A stretch of DNA of 64,000 nucleotides. Source: Amaricoccus sp. (lineage in GTDB: Bacteria > Pseudomonadota > Alphaproteobacteria > Rhodobacterales > Rhodobacteraceae). The notes beneath the pieces are model-generated. The model did not search any database. It was not told the origin of the DNA and worked only from the letters and a program-made list of their open reading frames with translations. The first letter of the stretch is position 1. Each line of letters starts with the position of its first letter. A program made the translations under genes and the position numbers. Location of the stretch: positions 29,789-93,788 of the forward strand of contig NZ_JAGOMQ010000015.1 in the NCBI RefSeq assembly GCF_017993425.1, read 5' to 3'. Below, piece by piece: positions 53,134 to 62,043 of the stretch.

Positions 53134-56100
53134 ATGGCAACCCTCGCCCTGACCGCGATCGCTTCCTCGCTGACCGCTGGGCTCGGCGGCCTCGGCGGCG
53201 CGCTGGTCTCGGCGGTCGCGGTCGCCGGCGCGCAAGTCGCCGGCGGCATGATCGACTCGGCGATCTTCGGCGGCGGCAATTCCTCGACGCAAAAGCGGTT
53301 CGGACCGCGGCTCGAAAACCTCGACGTGATGACCTCGACCGAAGGCAACGGAATCCCCTGGATCAACGGCCGCGCCAAGGTCGGCGGCACCGTGATTTGG
53401 GCGACGCGGATCAAGGAAACCGCCGACACCGATCGGGACAAATACAAGACAGGCAAGCATTCCTCGCAGACGGTCGAGTCCACGACCTACAGCTATTCGG
53501 TTTCCTTCGCCCTGGCGCTCGCCGACACCCGCGGCTCGGCCGTGCGGCACTTCGGCCGGATCTGGGCGAACAACCGTCTGCTCGATCCCTCGACGGTCGA
53601 GGTCCGGTTCTACAGGGGGACCGAGGCCCAGGACCCCGATCCGCTGATCGTGGCGATCGAGGGCGAGGCCCCGGCCTATCGCGGGGTTGCTTATCTGGTT
53701 TTCGAGGATCTGCCGCTCGCCGACTACGGCAACCGCATTCCGCAAATCACGGTAGAGGTCTTCGCCGGCTCGGGGGAGGTCGAGGGCCTGATCCGCGGAG
53801 TCGACCTGATCCCCGGCTCGACCGAATGGGGCTACATGCCCGAGGTTGTGAAGCGGATCGAGCATGACTCGCACGGCGAGGTTGTCCGCGAGGCGGCGGA
53901 GAATTCGCACCGCTTTCCCTCGACTTCGGATTGGGCGATCTCGATCGACACGCTGCAAGGGACGCTGCCGAACGTCGGCACCGTCGCGCTTGTGGTGACA
54001 TGGTTCGGCGACGATCTGCGGGCCGGGCTCTGCACCGTCCGGCCGAAGGTCGAGAATAAGCTAAAGGCGACCGATCCGGCATGGCTCGCCGGCGGGCTCG
54101 ATCGTGCGACCGCCGACCTGATCTCGCAGAAGGCCGGCCGGCCGGTCTATGGCTCGACCCCGGCCGACCGTTCCGTGATCGAGGCGATCCGCGACCTCAC
54201 GGCGCGCGGTCTGCGGGTTGTCCTCTATCCGTTCGTTATGATGGACATTCCCGAGGGAGAATTGCCCGATCCCTCGGGGGTCGGCTTCCAAGGCGAAAAC
54301 CCTTGGCGCGGTCGCATTCGCGCCACCGCCGGCGAGTCGGTTGCGACCGAGATCGCCGCCTTCCTGGGGACCGCAGAGGCGTCCGACTTCGACCTCGACG
54401 GCGACGCGGTTGACTACACCGGGCCGGCCGAATGGTCCTATCGCCGGTTCATTCTGCACCTCGCGCACCTCGCCGCGGCTGCGGGCGGGGTTGATGCCTT
54501 CCTGATCGGGTCCGAAACCGTCGGGCTCACGCAATCGACCGAGCCGGGGTCGGGCGACTATCCCTTTGTTGACGGGCTGGTCGCGCTCGCCGCGGACGTT
54601 TCCGCGGTCCTGCCCGACGCGCTGATCTCCTACGCGGCCGACTGGTCGGAATATCACTCGCACCGGCCGGCGGACGGCTCGGGCGACGTGTTTTTCAACC
54701 TCGATCCGCTCTGGACCTCGCCGCATGTCGATTTCGTCGGGATCGACAATTACTTGCCGCTCTCGGACTGGCGGCCGGGGGCCGATCATGCCGACTACGA
54801 CCCCGAGGCCGGACACGTCTCGATCTACGACCTCGACTATCTGAAAGCCAATGTCGAGGGCGGCGAATACTTCGATTGGTTCTATGCCTCGACCGGCGAC
54901 CGGCTCGCCCAGGTCAGGACCCCGATCGCCGACACCGCGCACGGCGAGCATTGGGTCTTCCGGCAAAAGGCAATCCGCGACTGGTTCGGGCACACGCACC
55001 GCCACCGGCCGGGCGGGGTCCGCGATGCCTCGGGGTCCGGCTGGACGGCGAACGCGAAACCGCTCTGGTTCACCGAATGCGGCTGCCCGGCGGTCGATCA
55101 CGGGACCAATCAGCCTAACCTGTTCTCGGCGGTCAACACGTCCGAGTCGGGCCTGCCCTGGTTCTCGGCCGGGCTACGCGACGACTTCATCGCCCGGCAA
55201 TATCTGCGGGCGCTGCTCGAATGGTGGCGGGACAACGGCGCGGACCTGCTCGACCCGGCAGACGTGCTGGTCTGGGCCTGGGATGCCCGGCCCTGGCCGG
55301 AATTCCCGACCCTCGCGGGGATCTGGGCCGACGCCGCCGCATGGCGGCGCGGGCACTGGCTCAATGGCCGCGCCGGCGCGATGCCGGCGGCCGACGCGAT
55401 CCGCCGGCGGCTTCTAACCTTCCACGGCTGGCAGGCGTCCGACCTCGACCTGTCGGGCTGCTACGGGCAGGCGGACGGCTACGCGATGGCCGGGCCGACC
55501 GCATTCCGCGACTGGTCGCAACCGCTCGAAATCGTGCTTCGGATCGACGCGGCTTTCGATCGCGGGGTCCTGACCTTCCGCTCGCGCTCGGCGGCAATCC
55601 CGGCGGCGGCGCTCGACCTCGACGACCTGATCGACGCCGGCGAGGCGTCCCGCTTCACCCTGACCCGAAGCGGGATCGAGGACGCCGCCCGCGCGGTGAT
55701 CCTGCGCTACGTGGACGGCTCGAAGGACTATGAAAGCGGCGCGGCCCGGGTCGCGATCGAGGCCGGGCTCGAGGACGGGATCGCCGAGGCGGACACGCCG
55801 CTTGTTCTCGACAAGGATCGCGCGACGGTCCTCGCCGAGACGATCCTGCGGACCTCGGCGGCGGCGCGCGAGCGGATCGCGCTCGCGCTGCCGCCCTCGG
55901 CCCAGGCGGTCCGGCCCGGCTCGCTGTTCTCGCTCGATCTCCCCGAGGTCGGGCCGCAGAAATTCATCGTCGAGAAGGTCGCCCGCGGCGAGACGATGAA
56001 GGTCGAGGCCGCGATCTACGCGCCGGGGGCCTTCGCCCTCTCGGCGGGGATCGACCGCGCCCCGACGCGCTTTGTTGAGCCGGGGTCGTCGACGGTCCTC

Positions 56101-57036
56101 GCCGCCTTCCTCGACCTGCCGGTCCTGGCGGGCTCGCCGGCGGCCGATCATGTCGGCTTCATTGCGGCACACGCCGAGCCCTGGCCGGGCGGCTTCGACG
56201 CCTACCGCTCGGCCGAGGAAACCGCCGGGTTCGCCCTCAATACGCGGGGCGGCCTGCGGGCGACCATCGGCGAAACCGTGACCGCCCTCGACCCCGGCCG
56301 GTTGTGGGGCTGGTCGGGCGAGACGGTCGAGGTCGAACTGTTCGCCGGCTCGCTGGTCACGCGATCCGACGAGGCGGTCCTCGCCGGCAAAAACGCCCTC
56401 GCGATCGAGCATTCGCCGGGGGCCTGGGAAGTCCTGCAATTCGCGACCGCCGAGCTGGTCGCCGATCGCACTTGGCGGATCTCGCGGCTGTTGCGCGGGC
56501 AACGCGGGACCGAGGGCGCGCGCGGGGCCTCGCCCCTCGCCGCCGGCGCGCGGGTTGTGCTGCTCGACCTGGCGGTCGCCCCGGTCGAGATGACCGCCGG
56601 GGAGGTTGGGCGGGCGTTCTTCTGGCGCTACGGGCCGGCGGGGAAAAACCCCGAGGGCAAGGGCTTCAAGACTCGCGCCCATACCTTCGCCGGCATCGGC
56701 CGCCGGCCGTTCGCGCCGGTTCATCTGACCGCCCGCCTGGGCGGCTCGGGCGACCTCGCGATCGAATGGATCAGGCGGACCCGGATCGACGGGGACGGCT
56801 GGCCGGAGGATGACGGCGACGTTCCGCTAGGCGAGACGGTCGAGCGATACCGGGTCGAGGTCCGCGACGGCGCGACCCTGGTCCGGGCCTGGACCGTCAC
56901 CGGCGCGACCTCGACCACCTACACCGTCGCCGCCCAGGCGGCGGACGCGATCGCCGCGCCCTTCAGGGTTCGGGTGCAACAGATCTCGGAAACCTTCGGC
57001 CGGGGCGCGCGCGCCGAGGTCGAATTCACCGGCTAG
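53134..57036 (+). CDS. Large tail hub/host-specificity protein (gene transfer agent gp15-like, TIM-barrel domain)
   Basis: A 1,300-residue protein. After a hydrophobic Gly-rich N-terminus, residues about 50-250 match the phage hub start (RFGPRLENLDVMTSTEGNGI, PWINGRAKVGGTVIWATRIK). The GTA TIM-barrel domain spans about 280-720 (YPFVMMDIPEGELPDPSGVG, AFLIGSETVGLTQSTEPGSG, DFVGIDNYLPLSDWR, KPLWFTECGCPAVDHGTNQP). The rest matches the tail-3/fibronectin-like parts (LLRGQRGTEGARGASPLAAG). GTA gp15 forms the megatron hub that contacts the cell and may bind or cut surface glycans. AGGAG precedes the ATG at 53134. Confidence 0.93.
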   Translation: MATLALTAIASSLTAGLGGLGGALVSAVAVAGAQVAGGMIDSAIFGGGNSSTQKRFGPRLENLDVMTSTEGNGIPWINGRAKVGGTVIWATRIKETADTDRDKYKTGKHSSQTVESTTYSYSVSFALALADTRGSAVRHFGRIWANNRLLDPSTVEVRFYRGTEAQDPDPLIVAIEGEAPAYRGVAYLVFEDLPLADYGNRIPQITVEVFAGSGEVEGLIRGVDLIPGSTEWGYMPEVVKRIEHDSHGEVVREAAENSHRFPSTSDWAISIDTLQGTLPNVGTVALVVTWFGDDLRAGLCTVRPKVENKLKATDPAWLAGGLDRATADLISQKAGRPVYGSTPADRSVIEAIRDLTARGLRVVLYPFVMMDIPEGELPDPSGVGFQGENPWRGRIRATAGESVATEIAAFLGTAEASDFDLDGDAVDYTGPAEWSYRRFILHLAHLAAAAGGVDAFLIGSETVGLTQSTEPGSGDYPFVDGLVALAADVSAVLPDALISYAADWSEYHSHRPADGSGDVFFNLDPLWTSPHVDFVGIDNYLPLSDWRPGADHADYDPEAGHVSIYDLDYLKANVEGGEYFDWFYASTGDRLAQVRTPIADTAHGEHWVFRQKAIRDWFGHTHRHRPGGVRDASGSGWTANAKPLWFTECGCPAVDHGTNQPNLFSAVNTSESGLPWFSAGLRDDFIARQYLRALLEWWRDNGADLLDPADVLVWAWDARPWPEFPTLAGIWADAAAWRRGHWLNGRAGAMPAADAIRRRLLTFHGWQASDLDLSGCYGQADGYAMAGPTAFRDWSQPLEIVLRIDAAFDRGVLTFRSRSAAIPAAALDLDDLIDAGEASRFTLTRSGIEDAARAVILRYVDGSKDYESGAARVAIEAGLEDGIAEADTPLVLDKDRATVLAETILRTSAAARERIALALPPSAQAVRPGSLFSLDLPEVGPQKFIVEKVARGETMKVEAAIYAPGAFALSAGIDRAPTRFVEPGSSTVLAAFLDLPVLAGSPAADHVGFIAAHAEPWPGGFDAYRSAEETAGFALNTRGGLRATIGETVTALDPGRLWGWSGETVEVELFAGSLVTRSDEAVLAGKNALAIEHSPGAWEVLQFATAELVADRTWRISRLLRGQRGTEGARGASPLAAGARVVLLDLAVAPVEMTAGEVGRAFFWRYGPAGKNPEGKGFKTRAHTFAGIGRRPFAPVHLTARLGGSGDLAIEWIRRTRIDGDGWPEDDGDVPLGETVERYRVEVRDGATLVRAWTVTGATSTTYTVAAQAADAIAAPFRVRVQQISETFGRGARAEVEFTG

Positions 57037-57044
57037 GAGTCCGC

Positions 57045-57746
57045 ATGTCCGCGACCTCGCGTTTCGGCTTCCCCTTCATCGCGGCCGATCAGGCGCAAAA
57101 GCATGTCACCCATAACGCCGCGCTCGACATGATCGACGCGGCGATCGGCGGGCTGGTCGCCTCGGCGACCACCACGGCCGCGCCGGGATCGCCGGTCGAG
57201 GGCGAGGCGTATATCGTCCCGACCGGCGCGACCGGCTTCGGCGACGCCGACGCCGGCGACGTGGCGGTCTTCACCGGCGGGGCCTGGGTCGCCTCGTCGC
57301 CCTACTTCGGCCGCCGCGCCTTCGCGCTCGATACCGGCCGTCCTCATGTTTTCGCCGGGTCCTTCGGTTGGCGCGAGGGCGAGGTCGCCGGCCTGACCTC
57401 GGGGGCGACCCTAGGGCTCGCGATCCGCGAGGCGACCTTGACCCTCGCCGGCGCTTCCGTGACCGCGACCGGCCTGATCCCGACGCGGGCGATCGTCCTC
57501 GGGGTCGCCTCGAAAACCGTCGCGGCGATCACTGGGGCGAGTTCCTACAACGTCGGCGACACCGGCGACGGCTCGCGCTATGGCGGCTCGCTCGGGATCG
57601 CCCTCGGGTCGAGCAATATCGGGGTTGTCGGCCCGTTCGCGACCTACGCGGCGACCGACGTGATTGTCGCGAAGGTCGGAAGCAACTTCACCGGCGGGCA
57701 GGTCAAGCTTGCGACGCTGCTGCTGCTGCCCGGCCTCGCGGTCTGA
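57045..57746 (+). CDS. DUF2793-family tail protein
   Basis: A 233-residue protein of the DUF2793 family: FPFIAADQAQKHVTHNAALD, AYIVPTGATGFGDADAGDVA, VFTGGAWVASSPYFGRRAF. The C-terminal part (ASKTVAAITGASSYNVGDTG, YGGSLGIALGSSNIGVVGPF) looks like the receptor-type jelly-roll end of DUF2793 proteins. This family is common next to GTA-type hub genes and probably forms a fibre or adhesin at the tail tip. Confidence 0.85.
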   Translation: MSATSRFGFPFIAADQAQKHVTHNAALDMIDAAIGGLVASATTTAAPGSPVEGEAYIVPTGATGFGDADAGDVAVFTGGAWVASSPYFGRRAFALDTGRPHVFAGSFGWREGEVAGLTSGATLGLAIREATLTLAGASVTATGLIPTRAIVLGVASKTVAAITGASSYNVGDTGDGSRYGGSLGIALGSSNIGVVGPFATYAATDVIVAKVGSNFTGGQVKLATLLLLPGLAV

Positions 57747-57755
57747 GGGTCGCCC

Positions 57756-58229
57756 ATGTCCTACAATCGAAACCGGATCGCCGGCGCGATCCGGGCGCGC
57801 CTCGCCGCCGACCTGATCGGCGCGCGCGACCTGACCGGCTCGCCCTTTCCCGTCTCGGCCGAGGGCCTGCCGGCCTACGCCCTGCAACTGCAACAGATCT
57901 CGGCCCAGGTCGCCGGGATCGGCTCGCGCGATTTCATTGTCGAGGACCGGGCGAACGTCTTTGCCTGGGCGGTCGGCGATCAGTCGATCGAGGCGGCGCT
58001 CTGGGCCTTCGCCGACGAGCTATCCGAGATCGTGCATCGCGCCCCCGAGGACCTGGGCGGACTGGTCGAGCGCATGGTCCCGGCCGGGGCCGAGGTTCAA
58101 GCCTTCCCGGCGGCGGCGCGGGTCTGGGGCCTGCAATTCTCGATCGACCTGCTCTATATCGAAACGCCCTCGCCGACGATCGAGGCGGCCGACTTCTCGG
58201 CCGGCTTCTCGCTCGGCTTTCGGGCCTGA
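57756..58229 (+). CDS. Hypothetical tail-tip phage protein
   Basis: A 157-residue protein (IAGAIRARLAADLIGARDLT, YALQLQQISAQVAGIGSRDF, RANVFAWAVGDQSIEAALWA). Its size and alternating helix-strand pattern recall tail terminators of the gpU type, but the position after the hub is not typical. Function unknown. Confidence 0.6.
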   Translation: MSYNRNRIAGAIRARLAADLIGARDLTGSPFPVSAEGLPAYALQLQQISAQVAGIGSRDFIVEDRANVFAWAVGDQSIEAALWAFADELSEIVHRAPEDLGGLVERMVPAGAEVQAFPAAARVWGLQFSIDLLYIETPSPTIEAADFSAGFSLGFRA

Positions 58230-58243
58230 CCGGAGTCCCCGAC

Positions 58244-60220
58244 ATGGCGGCAATGACCCGCGAGGAAATCGCGGCGCTGATCCTCGCCCGGCTTCCCGAC
58301 AATTCGGCGCGCTTCATCAACCCGGCCCGCCTGCGGGACGTGGTCTCGGCGATCGCCGACTCGGCGCTGTTTGCCGGCGACGCGGCCTCGGCCGAGGCGG
58401 TCGCGGCGGCGATCGCCGCCGCGGCCTCGGCCTACGCGAGCGCGGCCCAAGGGGCGAAGGCGGACTCGGCCGTGCAACCTGCCGCCCAGGCGACCGCGAT
58501 CGCGGCGGCGCTCGCCGCCGACGCCGACGCGCGGGCCTCGATCACGTCCGGGTCGGTCCGGGCGCAATTGATGATCGGCTCGGGCGGCACCTATGCCGGC
58601 GGCGAGCGGGCGACGCACCGGCAACGCGACCGGACCAACGTCGCGATTGATCGACCCTGGTTCGAGTTCCTGCACGGTCGGGTTATCTCGACCGGCGCGG
58701 TCGATCAGGAATTGGAAGCCGGGATTTCGAGCGGGGTCACGGCGAAATATCGGGCCGCGATCCTGACCGGGATCTCGGGGACCGGCAAAAATCAGTCGAG
58801 CGCGACCGTTACCCGCTTGACGTTCTTCGGCATGGCCGGGGTCGCGGGCTGCACCGTCTCGGGCGACGGCTACACGATCACTGTCCCGAACGGGGTCCGC
58901 TTCCGCTCGGACCGCACCGCGCTCGCGCTGACCGCCGGTCAGGAATACTTTGCGCAGACCGAATGCGTCGCGGCGGACGGGTCGGTCGCGCCCAATCCGC
59001 GCGGCCGGTACTGTATCCCGACCCTCGGCGACCTCAATCACAACGAAGCGGCGACGAGCGGGGCCGATCTGGTCTTCGCGACCAACTGGTCGAGCGTTCC
59101 GAACGCCTCGCTTACCTCGGCATTCGGGCCGATCGCGGTCCTCGGCACCGGCACCGCGCCTGTTGTGATCGTGGACGGCGACTCGATCGTCGCCGACCTC
59201 GCCTCGCCCGGCACCGGCGCGAACGGGACGGATGTCGGCGACGCCTTCGGGGTCAAGAATTTCTTGAAGCGCGCCCTGAACGCGATGGGATACGCCTTCA
59301 TTGACGTTTCGGTCGCCGGGACGAAGGTCGGCAACCTGATGGCCGGTTATGGCCGGTCCGACGTGCGGGCCGACCTGATGCGCTACGGCTCTGCGGTTGT
59401 GACCGACCTCCTGCACAATGACCGCCGCTCGGGCGTCGCCTTCGAGGCGGTCTCGACCTGGACTGAGACGAGCCGGTCGGCCTGGGATTCCACCGGCCTG
59501 CGGACCCGCTACCGGTGGCATAACGATTGGCTGCGCTCGAAGCTGAAAGCCGGGGCGCGGATCGTCCGATGCACCCTCGCGCCGCAGACCAACACGTCGG
59601 ACGCCTGGGCGACCGCCGGCAATCAGACCGGCAAGAATGACGACGCGATCTTTGCCTCGGACTACGCGACCGGGACCAACGGCGATCAGTTCAAACTCGC
59701 GGACCTGATTATGCGCCGCGGGCTCTATGCGGGCCTCGCCTATGGCAGCCCCGGCGAATGCGACGCCGGCTTTGACTTCTATGCGGCCCTCGGCGGTACG
59801 GCGGAAGGCAACTGGCCGGTCACGGGCGCGGCCAACTACGCGACCGGGGACGGCACGCACCCGTCTGAGGCCCGCCAGATCGTCGCGGCCGCCGACCTCG
59901 CGCCGCGCCTGACCGGGCTTCTCGGCTTCGGCCGCCTGGGCGCGCCGGCGCTCGCGGCGACCGTGGCGCAAGGCGTCAAGGCGGACTCGGCCGTGCAACC
60001 GGCGGCGATGGCCTCGGCGATCGCCGCCGCGATCGCGGCCGCCGCCTCGGCCTACGCCACGGCGGCCCAGGGGACGAAGGCGGACTCGGCCGTGCAACCG
60101 GCGGCGATGAGCGCGGCGATCGACGCCGCGATCGCCGCCCTGGGGCCGGTTGTCGAGGTTGTGTCCTCGCCGCCCGGCTCGCCGGTCGCCGGGCGGTTCT
60201 ATGTGATCGAGGCGACCTGA
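58244..60220 (+). CDS. Tail fibre with SGNH/GDSL esterase domain
   Basis: A 658-residue fibre. The N-terminal Ala-rich stem contains one KADSAVQPA fibre repeat; a beta region leads to a GDSL-type hydrolase spanning about 300-550: block I DGDSIVADL (Ser near 312), and DGTHPSEARQ with Asp near 536 and His near 539. Two more KADSAVQPA repeats follow, and the end (VVEVVSSPPGSPVAGRFYV) resembles a peptide used to attach the next fibre part. The esterase could deacetylate a surface polysaccharide during adsorption. A 16-base start context is shared with the gene at 46480. Confidence 0.85.
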   Translation: MAAMTREEIAALILARLPDNSARFINPARLRDVVSAIADSALFAGDAASAEAVAAAIAAAASAYASAAQGAKADSAVQPAAQATAIAAALAADADARASITSGSVRAQLMIGSGGTYAGGERATHRQRDRTNVAIDRPWFEFLHGRVISTGAVDQELEAGISSGVTAKYRAAILTGISGTGKNQSSATVTRLTFFGMAGVAGCTVSGDGYTITVPNGVRFRSDRTALALTAGQEYFAQTECVAADGSVAPNPRGRYCIPTLGDLNHNEAATSGADLVFATNWSSVPNASLTSAFGPIAVLGTGTAPVVIVDGDSIVADLASPGTGANGTDVGDAFGVKNFLKRALNAMGYAFIDVSVAGTKVGNLMAGYGRSDVRADLMRYGSAVVTDLLHNDRRSGVAFEAVSTWTETSRSAWDSTGLRTRYRWHNDWLRSKLKAGARIVRCTLAPQTNTSDAWATAGNQTGKNDDAIFASDYATGTNGDQFKLADLIMRRGLYAGLAYGSPGECDAGFDFYAALGGTAEGNWPVTGAANYATGDGTHPSEARQIVAAADLAPRLTGLLGFGRLGAPALAATVAQGVKADSAVQPAAMASAIAAAIAAAASAYATAAQGTKADSAVQPAAMSAAIDAAIAALGPVVEVVSSPPGSPVAGRFYVIEAT

Positions 60221-61128
60221 TGACGACGCTCGACCTCCGCACGGCGGCGCGGATGTTCTACGGCTCGACGGAGGCGGCCGCGCTGCAATTCGGCGCGGAA
60301 ACCCTTTGGCGGAAGCCGATCGCCTTCCCGCTCGCGACCTTCGACACCCTCGGGATTTGCTGGGACCCCTACTTTCCGCAGAATCGCCAGACCGCCACCG
60401 GGGCGACCGACCTGTCCGGCCCGGCGGTTACGGAGGTCGGGCAACCTGTCGGTCGCTTCGGCTATCAGGGGGAACGCGGAGCCTTCAACCCCGCGCTGTG
60501 GACGGCGACGGCGGACGCCCGGCCGCTGCTCGCCGAGGTCGAGGGCCGGCGCTGTTTCGCCTTCGACGGGATAGACGATCGGCTCGACACGATCGTCTCG
60601 ATCAACATGGGAACGCCTGGGCTTCGGCTCTCGACCTTCGGCCTGATCTGGACCGATGGCGCGACGACGGGGGTCCCCTGGACATTCGCGCGGGGCGAGA
60701 CTTCGGGAAGCTTTGTCGAGCTATTCCGCTGCGACGCGACCGCGGACGGCTTCTCGGCGACGCTGCGGCACAACAACACCGCGGCCTTCCTGAACGGCCT
60801 TGCCTTCGGCTCGACCGTGCCTGCCGGCTGGAAGCTGGTTTATGGCGAGTATGATTTCGACGCCTTCGCGACCAATGGCGGGGCGCTGCGGATCGAGGTC
60901 AACGGAGTCCCCGTGGTCTCGCAAGCGGTCTCGCCGGCGAAATCCGCGACGACGAGCATTGAAATCATGTCGCGCATTCAGGCCGGGCACCGCCGGACCG
61001 GCGGGGCCTCGAATATGCCTTTCAACGGCTATCTCGGCCGCTTCGGCTTTATCTGCCGCCTGCTGACGACGGCCGAAAAGGCGACGCTGCTGCAATGGCT
61101 GCAAGGGACGGCCTACGTTGCCCCATAG
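60220..61128 (+). CDS. LamG/concanavalin-like tail protein
   Basis: A 302-residue protein. The pattern CFAFDGIDDRLDTIVSINMG, LRLSTFGLIWTDGATTGVPW, FVELFRCDATADGFSATLRH and FNGYLGRFGFICRLLTTAEK is that of a concanavalin A-like (LamG) lectin domain, common in phage receptor-binding proteins. It overlaps the esterase-fibre stop by one base (TGATG) and is probably the receptor-binding tip or a partner of it. Confidence 0.78.
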   Translation: MTTLDLRTAARMFYGSTEAAALQFGAETLWRKPIAFPLATFDTLGICWDPYFPQNRQTATGATDLSGPAVTEVGQPVGRFGYQGERGAFNPALWTATADARPLLAEVEGRRCFAFDGIDDRLDTIVSINMGTPGLRLSTFGLIWTDGATTGVPWTFARGETSGSFVELFRCDATADGFSATLRHNNTAAFLNGLAFGSTVPAGWKLVYGEYDFDAFATNGGALRIEVNGVPVVSQAVSPAKSATTSIEIMSRIQAGHRRTGGASNMPFNGYLGRFGFICRLLTTAEKATLLQWLQGTAYVAP

Positions 61129-61176
61129 CGCGGCCCAGGCCGCGCGCCGCCCCTCTCGCAATCGGAGGATTGCCCA

Positions 61177-61218
61177 ATGCCCAAACCGACCCACTCGGAT
61201 CGGGGGGCCGCGCGTTGA
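61177..61218 (+). CDS. Possible 13-residue leader peptide
   Basis: CGGAGGA eight bases ahead of an ATG begins MPKPTHSDRGAAR, whose TGA shares its last base with the next start (TGATG). The good ribosome site belongs to this minigene, not to the next one, so translation of the membrane protein may depend on it. Confidence 0.3.
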   Translation: MPKPTHSDRGAAR

Positions 61219-61502
61219 TGCGTCCCGCGATCCCCCGAGTCGACTCCTACCTGATCGCGACTCTTGTCACAGCAACCGGGGCCGACCGAGCGGTCCGGCT
61301 GGTCGCCCAGGTCGCCGATCCGCAGTCACTTGCGATGGTCGCCCGGCGCTTTGTTGACGTCGAGATTCTGACATTCGGCTTCGAGGGCGGAACGGTTTAC
61401 GTCACCATAACTGACGTGATCGCCTTAACGACGGCCACTATAGTGCTGATCCGGTTTGCCGCATGGCTTCTGTGGCCCTTAGCTCGCATCCTATGGAGAT
61501 GA
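61218..61502 (+). CDS. Hypothetical small membrane protein
   Basis: A 94-residue protein: a soluble first half (SYLIATLVTATGADRAVRLV, FVDVEILTFGFEGGTVYVTI) and a hydrophobic C-terminal stretch (DVIALTTATIVLIRFAAWLL, WPLARILWR) that could span the membrane. It follows the tail fibre genes, a place where lysis genes often lie, but there is no endolysin next to it. Confidence 0.45.
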   Translation: MRPAIPRVDSYLIATLVTATGADRAVRLVAQVADPQSLAMVARRFVDVEILTFGFEGGTVYVTITDVIALTTATIVLIRFAAWLLWPLARILWR

Positions 61503-61529
61503 GTGCTTCACCCTTTTCAATCTCTAAAT

Positions 61530-62039
61530 CTAAGATGCGGAGGGGCCGCCAGTCTCGCCATCCGATCGCTCTCTCTCGATCGCGTCTTTTGCTCCCATCA
61601 GCGTCAGTGCAACAATCGGACCAACAAACATAATTGTAAGAGCCGCCACGCACAGCATATTAGCGCTGCTAAATACAAACATATCTGCAATGAAGATGTC
61701 TCTAATGATGCGCTCATTAACCGCAATATAGTAAAAGCAACTAACAATAAAAATAATAGTCAGCGCAACAGGAATCAACTGTAGCAGTCTCGAAATCTTG
61801 GCCTCTCCTTTGGACAAGGGGGCGGCTGGAGAAAGGTATTTCTTGAGAGAATCAATGAAAAATACGACTAGCCCAATTATAAGGAAGTTGAGTACTGTGC
61901 ACATAAATCCGAATATGGACGAGAAGTTCCCTGGAAGCAGGGGGAATACTGAGAAGTTTGTAAGCACCAGGGGGATAAGAGCCACAACTGAGGCGATGCC
62001 GCTCAAATAAGATCCAAAGTACGTTTTGAACTTCTCCAT
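61530..62039 (-). CDS. Unknown four-helix membrane protein (accessory pair, second gene)
   Basis: A 169-residue membrane protein with four strong helices: SGIASVVALIPLVLTNFSVF, CTVLNFLIIGLVVFFIDSL, LIPVALTIIFIVSCFYYIAV and CVAALTIMFVGPIVALTLMG. G+C is far lower than that of the phage genes. It starts five bases after the stop of the signal-peptide gene, so the pair forms an operon opposite to the late genes and just inside attR. The start at 62039 follows GGTAGTGGG. No family is recognised; a membrane effector in a two-gene defence or exclusion system is plausible. Confidence 0.7.
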   Translation of the reverse strand: MEKFKTYFGSYLSGIASVVALIPLVLTNFSVFPLLPGNFSSIFGFMCTVLNFLIIGLVVFFIDSLKKYLSPAAPLSKGEAKISRLLQLIPVALTIIFIVSCFYYIAVNERIIRDIFIADMFVFSSANMLCVAALTIMFVGPIVALTLMGAKDAIERERSDGETGGPSAS

Positions 62040-62043
62040 CCCA

